A DNA stretch of 64,000 nt from assembly GCA_041675505.1 (NCBI GenBank), contig JBAYTR010000005.1, positions 186,001 through 250,000 of the forward strand, read 5' to 3'. The translations under genes and the position numbers were made by a program. The DNA comes from JAGPCK01 sp041675505 (GTDB lineage Bacteria > Bacteroidota > Bacteroidia > UKL13-3). The notes beneath the pieces are model-generated. The model saw only the letters and a list, made by a program, of their open reading frames with translations. It did no database searches and was not told the DNA's origin. This document shows positions 61,101 through 64,000 of the stretch, piece by piece; position 1 is the stretch's first letter, and every line of letters starts with the position of its first letter.

Positions 61101-63084
61101 GCTGGCTTATGATAAGGAATTATGCTTTAGTGTATATGAATCAAATGATACCATAAAGGTATACCGTAAACCCGATGCAGGATTTAAAGCATCACAACCT
61201 ACAGCCTGTGAAAAGGAAAATATAACTTTTACGGACACCTCTTTTGGTAACACCAAACGGTGGTGGGATTTTTATGCTGACGGTTCAATAGACGATTCGT
61301 TAGCTGTTGTACAGAGATTTTTCCCGACTGGTAAGGTGAGTTTGCGCATGTATGTAAGTTCCTCGTATGGTTGTAAGGATACCGCCTACTCGCAGGATTT
61401 TGTCGAATTTATCAAAGCACCTGTTGCTGATTTTACCACAGGTGATACGGTATATTGTTTTAATACACCAGTGAGTCTTTTCAATAAAACGCAAAGTGTT
61501 TATCCCATTGGTAAAACCGTGTGGCGTTTTGGTAATGGGATTGTATGGGAGGATAGCACTGCTGAGTACAGTACATTTTATCCCTTTAAAACTCCCGGAA
61601 TAAAAACCATTGAGTTATTTGTGTCCGATACCAACAATTGTTCTGATACCATACGGAAAAATGCAGTTATCAAAGTGCTCGATACTGTACTTACAACTGA
61701 ACCTTTGATTAAAAACGTAAGCGTAGGTATTGATTTGGCTGTACCTGTAAAATGGCAACCTGCGGGCTTTATCAGCAAGTTTAAAGAGTACCGTTTATAC
61801 CGACAAAAAGATACGGACCCATTTGAATTAGTTGGTACTTTTATTTACCCCTACGATAGCTTGTGGGTAGATTACAGTCGCACGGCATCCACATCTCCGG
61901 TTACGTATAAAATTACTTCCGTTAACCAATGCCTTACGGAGTCGAAAGGACTTAACCCGCACACCACTGTTTTTGAAACAGTCACTTCTCCTGCCTCAGG
62001 TATTAATGAAGTTAAATGGACACCTTACAAAGGTTGGGCGCCTCAAAACTATTATGTGTACAAGGCCGATGATAATATTGCAACGCTCTACAAGCAAGTG
62101 GCTGTTTTGCCGGGTTCACGTTTGTATTGGTTAGACAGCAACCTTTGTCCCCAGAAACAAACGTATAGAGTAATAGCACAACAAGCCTCAGATACCAACG
62201 TATTTAGTGGAAGTAATCCTTCAGAACACCTGGTGTCCTATGACTCAATGCCGGGTGAATTAACCATTAACCGGGTAACGGTAACAGATGCAGATCATGT
62301 ATTGGCCGAATGGGACAACCCTTACAAACGAAATGGGGTAATCAACATTGTACGCTATGATACCATCAGCAGTTGGTGGTATGATTTTGATGAACTGGAA
62401 AAGGTGAACCGTTACGTGGACGACCGTACCGAAGTAAATAAATACCATTACACCTACCGCATTAAGTTTACTGATTCATGCAAGGTAGAAACACCGCTGG
62501 GTTCACCCAGTCGTACCATTTTACTTAAAGGAAAAGTAGTGGACGATTATCCTCAACTCAAATGGACTCCATACTTAGGCTGGCCAACTGTTCAATTGTA
62601 TTGGGTACAACTGTTTGACCCGGACAAAGGATTTGTGAACATTAAACCGTTATTAAAGGACTCACTCACTTTCAGTGATGAAAATTTACACATGGATATT
62701 GACACGGCTCTGGTCTACCGCATCATGGCTGTATCAGGTAATTTGAAAGATACTGCTTATTCCAACAGAGTACGTTTGGTTTTGGAACCACGTATGTTTA
62801 TACCTTCGGCATTTTCACCTAACGGTGACGGACTCAATGATATTTTTATACCGGTTTCAGTGGCTGTTTACAATGAAATGGAACAGGATGAATTGCAGTA
62901 TGAGTTCAGTATATACAACCGCTGGGGACAAAGAGTATTCTCCACCTCATCGCAAAACATAGGCTGGGACGGCACATTCAACGGAGTACAAGCCCCTGAA
63001 GGAGTTTATTCCTATGCCATTAAAGCTACTGGTGTATCAGGTAAAAAGCTTAACTATTCAGGAACGGTTACGCTCATGCGCTGA
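58162..63084 (+). CDS. Giant PKD-repeat protein with gliding-motility-associated (type B, CHU_C) C-terminal domain
   Basis: 1640 residues. A signal peptide (cleavage after AKA, residue 26) is followed by about ten or more PKD-like Ig-fold repeats, each with a conserved cysteine near the start (CAPALITFVTTGAPP, CRPLRVNFSS, CEPLQVTFINES) and W.FG-type strands (YYWNFGDGD, VWRFGNG). Three fibronectin-like repeats lie at about 1210-1530 (VDLAVPVKWQPAGF, EVKWTPYKGWAPQNY, LKWTPYLGWPTVQLY). The C-terminal domain (FIPSAFSPNGDGLNDIFIP, then YNRWGQRVF and GWDGTFNGVQAPEGVYSY) is the type B Type IX sorting domain. Predicted huge cell-surface adhesin or fibre, single gene. Confidence 0.92.
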   Translation: MRFSVRIFTLTMCLLCLWLVPKVAKAQCSGIDFTANVTTACAPALITFVTTGAPPNATFEWKFGTSTVSGTDTIDYFFTKRGVFLVSVDIIIPAVGTCTVSKSNYITINMPDTPALVVNKPLVCNAPDTVKLRNTRTGYSRVDWIVEGNNLLDKGDSIAYLFRLPGIKNIGMRVYDQFGCSMLHQFDSAVKVYYPPNITILPNKMGGCRPLRVNFSSNIQATGRTITSYQWQFPGASPTSSTVPNPSGIVYANSGNYNVSLTITTADGCTYIRSQQFNFFAVDSLIPEFTSSDTVSCASELIYFKNTSVKSQFPGDFFWFFSQGDLATDTTKQKDSLGIISTIPGLYTIELRHLYQGCLTIMKKVNVYRAIETGNNFSSKNNLSCLVPHTVKFENTSFSTVGKVIKWKFYDVNGTTVLDSSTQLNPQFTYTKEGNFNVELITDVLGKCKHSYKQFDFVKIKKPKAKLNYNKGVCLGEEVTINDGTDPFTSDTLKYKWFLWNRDSTALLKTDTNSSIQYKYTDTGYYDLSFIIYTKTCSDTLRRDSAIRVYKIKADVFPFNAPYCPGIPVTLRQKTYPAGLFNGNEWIFKLSTDTNVKVQCSGCTTLAFYQPGVYNLKYIATNNGQCGDTLNLPNAVKIGSAEVDVKFDQVTGCLPFVTKARARTLANFHYFKPNDSTIRYNWTIYQNDSAITDTTIAKCTSKDSVITISVFVPGKYDIGLVITNSDNCNKAYFFSKVLDLEQQTIFSIQDTVCRGISQIASNSSYGSYVSYRWMTDKPTVDFSPSDTIKSPQLNFVDTGYTRIVLEAKHPTGCFEYDTGYVYVNSLYLNVTSVDTFKKCAPALVNFKVFGSPGTVYYWNFGDGDTLQTEGTDIFHLYKNNSGSATDGFDVTVRGINTSGCESFFSKPDMIKVQGPVPKFSVLQTVGCEPLQVTFINESVNLQGVYFDYGDGSPIDSAGVNNHIYTIRNRANETEYIRPRMLAYDKELCFSVYESNDTIKVYRKPDAGFKASQPTACEKENITFTDTSFGNTKRWWDFYADGSIDDSLAVVQRFFPTGKVSLRMYVSSSYGCKDTAYSQDFVEFIKAPVADFTTGDTVYCFNTPVSLFNKTQSVYPIGKTVWRFGNGIVWEDSTAEYSTFYPFKTPGIKTIELFVSDTNNCSDTIRKNAVIKVLDTVLTTEPLIKNVSVGIDLAVPVKWQPAGFISKFKEYRLYRQKDTDPFELVGTFIYPYDSLWVDYSRTASTSPVTYKITSVNQCLTESKGLNPHTTVFETVTSPASGINEVKWTPYKGWAPQNYYVYKADDNIATLYKQVAVLPGSRLYWLDSNLCPQKQTYRVIAQQASDTNVFSGSNPSEHLVSYDSMPGELTINRVTVTDADHVLAEWDNPYKRNGVINIVRYDTISSWWYDFDELEKVNRYVDDRTEVNKYHYTYRIKFTDSCKVETPLGSPSRTILLKGKVVDDYPQLKWTPYLGWPTVQLYWVQLFDPDKGFVNIKPLLKDSLTFSDENLHMDIDTALVYRIMAVSGNLKDTAYSNRVRLVLEPRMFIPSAFSPNGDGLNDIFIPVSVAVYNEMEQDELQYEFSIYNRWGQRVFSTSSQNIGWDGTFNGVQAPEGVYSYAIKATGVSGKKLNYSGTVTLMR

Positions 63085-63188
63085 GTTCAGTGGGACTGTC
63101 AGTTGTAGCAACTGACAGCACAAATCAATTTGCCAGACCTCTTATTCGAAATATAGAGCATAGCAAAATGGGTGTGTGTTAAGTACTT

Positions 63189-64000
63189 TTAATGGCTGTG
63201 TACTATGGCCAAACGTTTATCGTATATTCCTGAAGTTCCGGTTGCACGTATCAGGTAAATTCCTTCAGGGAGCCTGCTTACATCCATCTTTTCTGTTTCT
63301 TGTAAAACAGGTTGTGTTAGTAGCATGCGCCCGGTTAAATCATACAGAGCAATAGACTCCATTCCTGATTGTGGTTGGAAGTTGATGAATACCAAGCCTG
63401 ATGAGGTAGGGTTGGGATATACGTTGATTGCTTTATTATCCGGTTCTTTTCCTTTTCCTGTTGTAGTATCGCTACCAAAAGTTATAAAAACATTAGCCTG
63501 TGCTGAATCAACACACCCTGCAGGTGTGGTCACAATTTTCTTTAGCAAGTAAGTGCCTAATAGAATGTAGGTGTGCGTTGGGTTTTGCAGGGTAGATGTG
63601 GCGCCATCGCCAAATTTCCATAGCCAACTGATGGCGTTTACAGTAGAATCCTTAAATTTAACAGACATTCCAATAGGAAGTACGTACGATTGCTCATCGA
63701 ATTTTACAATCGGTTTGGGGCTTATTTTAATGTTCAATACTTTATTGTTCGATACGGATTCACACCCGTTTACATCCTTTACTTTTACATAAACGCTGTC
63801 CCCATCGTACAAGCTATCTTGTGCAGTGCCTTTGATGGATGTATTGAAAATAGAGGAACCTGATGATTGGAGGGTATCCCTATTGTTGCGAATGAAAGTG
63901 TACAGTGAGATGGTATTTGTTGAGTTGGCTGAAACATCAAAATTGGCAGATTCTCCAATATCCAAACAACGTAAAAGAGGTTGGGCAGATACTGTAACTA
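63189..64000 (-). CDS. PKD-domain Type IX-secreted protein, 5' end beyond window
   Basis: The open frame continues with no stop to the window edge (apparent TTG at 63965 is internal), so at least 270 C-terminal residues are seen. A PKD domain lies near LWKFGDGATSTLQNPTHTY, followed by a linker with TTTGKGKEPD and a type A sorting domain (INVYPNPTSSGLVFINF, then ALYDLTGRMLL and GIYLIRATG). So it is a Type IX-exported surface protein. It converges on the giant PKD gene with 104 bp between. Confidence 0.85.
   Translation of the reverse strand, partial: VTVSAQPLLRCLDIGESANFDVSANSTNTISLYTFIRNNRDTLQSSGSSIFNTSIKGTAQDSLYDGDSVYVKVKDVNGCESVSNNKVLNIKISPKPIVKFDEQSYVLPIGMSVKFKDSTVNAISWLWKFGDGATSTLQNPTHTYILLGTYLLKKIVTTPAGCVDSAQANVFITFGSDTTTGKGKEPDNKAINVYPNPTSSGLVFINFQPQSGMESIALYDLTGRMLLTQPVLQETEKMDVSRLPEGIYLIRATGTSGIYDKRLAIVHSH

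Overview
The window looks like chromosomal DNA of a Bacteroidota bacterium, probably of the Chitinophagales/Sphingobacteriales type; the rank below phylum is an inference. The evidence is Type IX secretion sorting domains (type A and type B/CHU_C), a TonB-dependent receptor with a DUF4249 partner, WG-repeat, CHRD, DUF6526 and DUF7009 proteins, and promoters of the Bacteroidota form TTTG-N19-TAnnTTTG. I saw no tRNA, rRNA or CRISPR array.

Layout. 1-4.5 kb: TrkH-type potassium channel subunit, MacB-like permease, queA, ispD. 4.5-5.9 kb: an AT-rich two-gene insert (lipoprotein, PD-(D/E)XK-like protein). 5.9-15.2 kb: cobalamin adenosyltransferase, flippase-like membrane protein, mnmA, then a lipoprotein, subtilase, TonB-dependent receptor and DUF4249 run. 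15.2-22.3 kb: an AT-rich accessory island. Its left part holds three minus-strand genes separated by a roughly 75-bp repeat, one of them a DUF1016 pseudogene cut off at the repeat. Its right part is a compact four-gene operon: C5-cytosine DNA methyltransferase, a double-GHKL ATPase/histidine kinase, a receiver-domain protein without DNA-binding output, and a small CHAT/caspase-like putative protease. I regard this as the best candidate for an undescribed defence-type system.

22.3-32.4 kb: an ArsR-controlled sulfur/redox operon (DUF6132, thioredoxin, rhodanese, OsmC), two Crp/Fnr-type regulators each followed by a small operon, acetyl-CoA synthetase, and a pirin gene. Both regulator-adjacent operons, and more weakly acs, carry a dyad centred exactly 36.5 bp upstream of the last G of the -7 box, as expected of a class II activator site. 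32.6-40 kb: FAD oxidoreductase and GT39 envelope genes, and an AraC / PAS hybrid kinase / receiver operon. 40-47.2 kb: lipase, small secreted proteins, a HEPN/MNT pair, and a RAYT transposase (frameshifted at its C-terminus) set among REP-like palindromes with compensating arm changes. 47.2-52.9 kb: a complete NAD-linked formate dehydrogenase operon (fdhD, DUF7009, NuoE/F-like subunit, molybdopterin subunit). 53-58 kb: CHRD surface protein, anti-sigma, ECF sigma, rarA, thioesterase. 58-64 kb: a giant PKD-type secreted protein and a second Type IX substrate that runs off the right edge.

The core genes form a heterotrophic programme: acetate activation, formate oxidation, polymer and peptide uptake, and Type IX surface proteins. 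The AT-rich blocks at 4.5-5.9, 15.2-22.3 and about 41.8-47.1 kb are the accessory parts, carrying defence, toxin-antitoxin and repeat elements.
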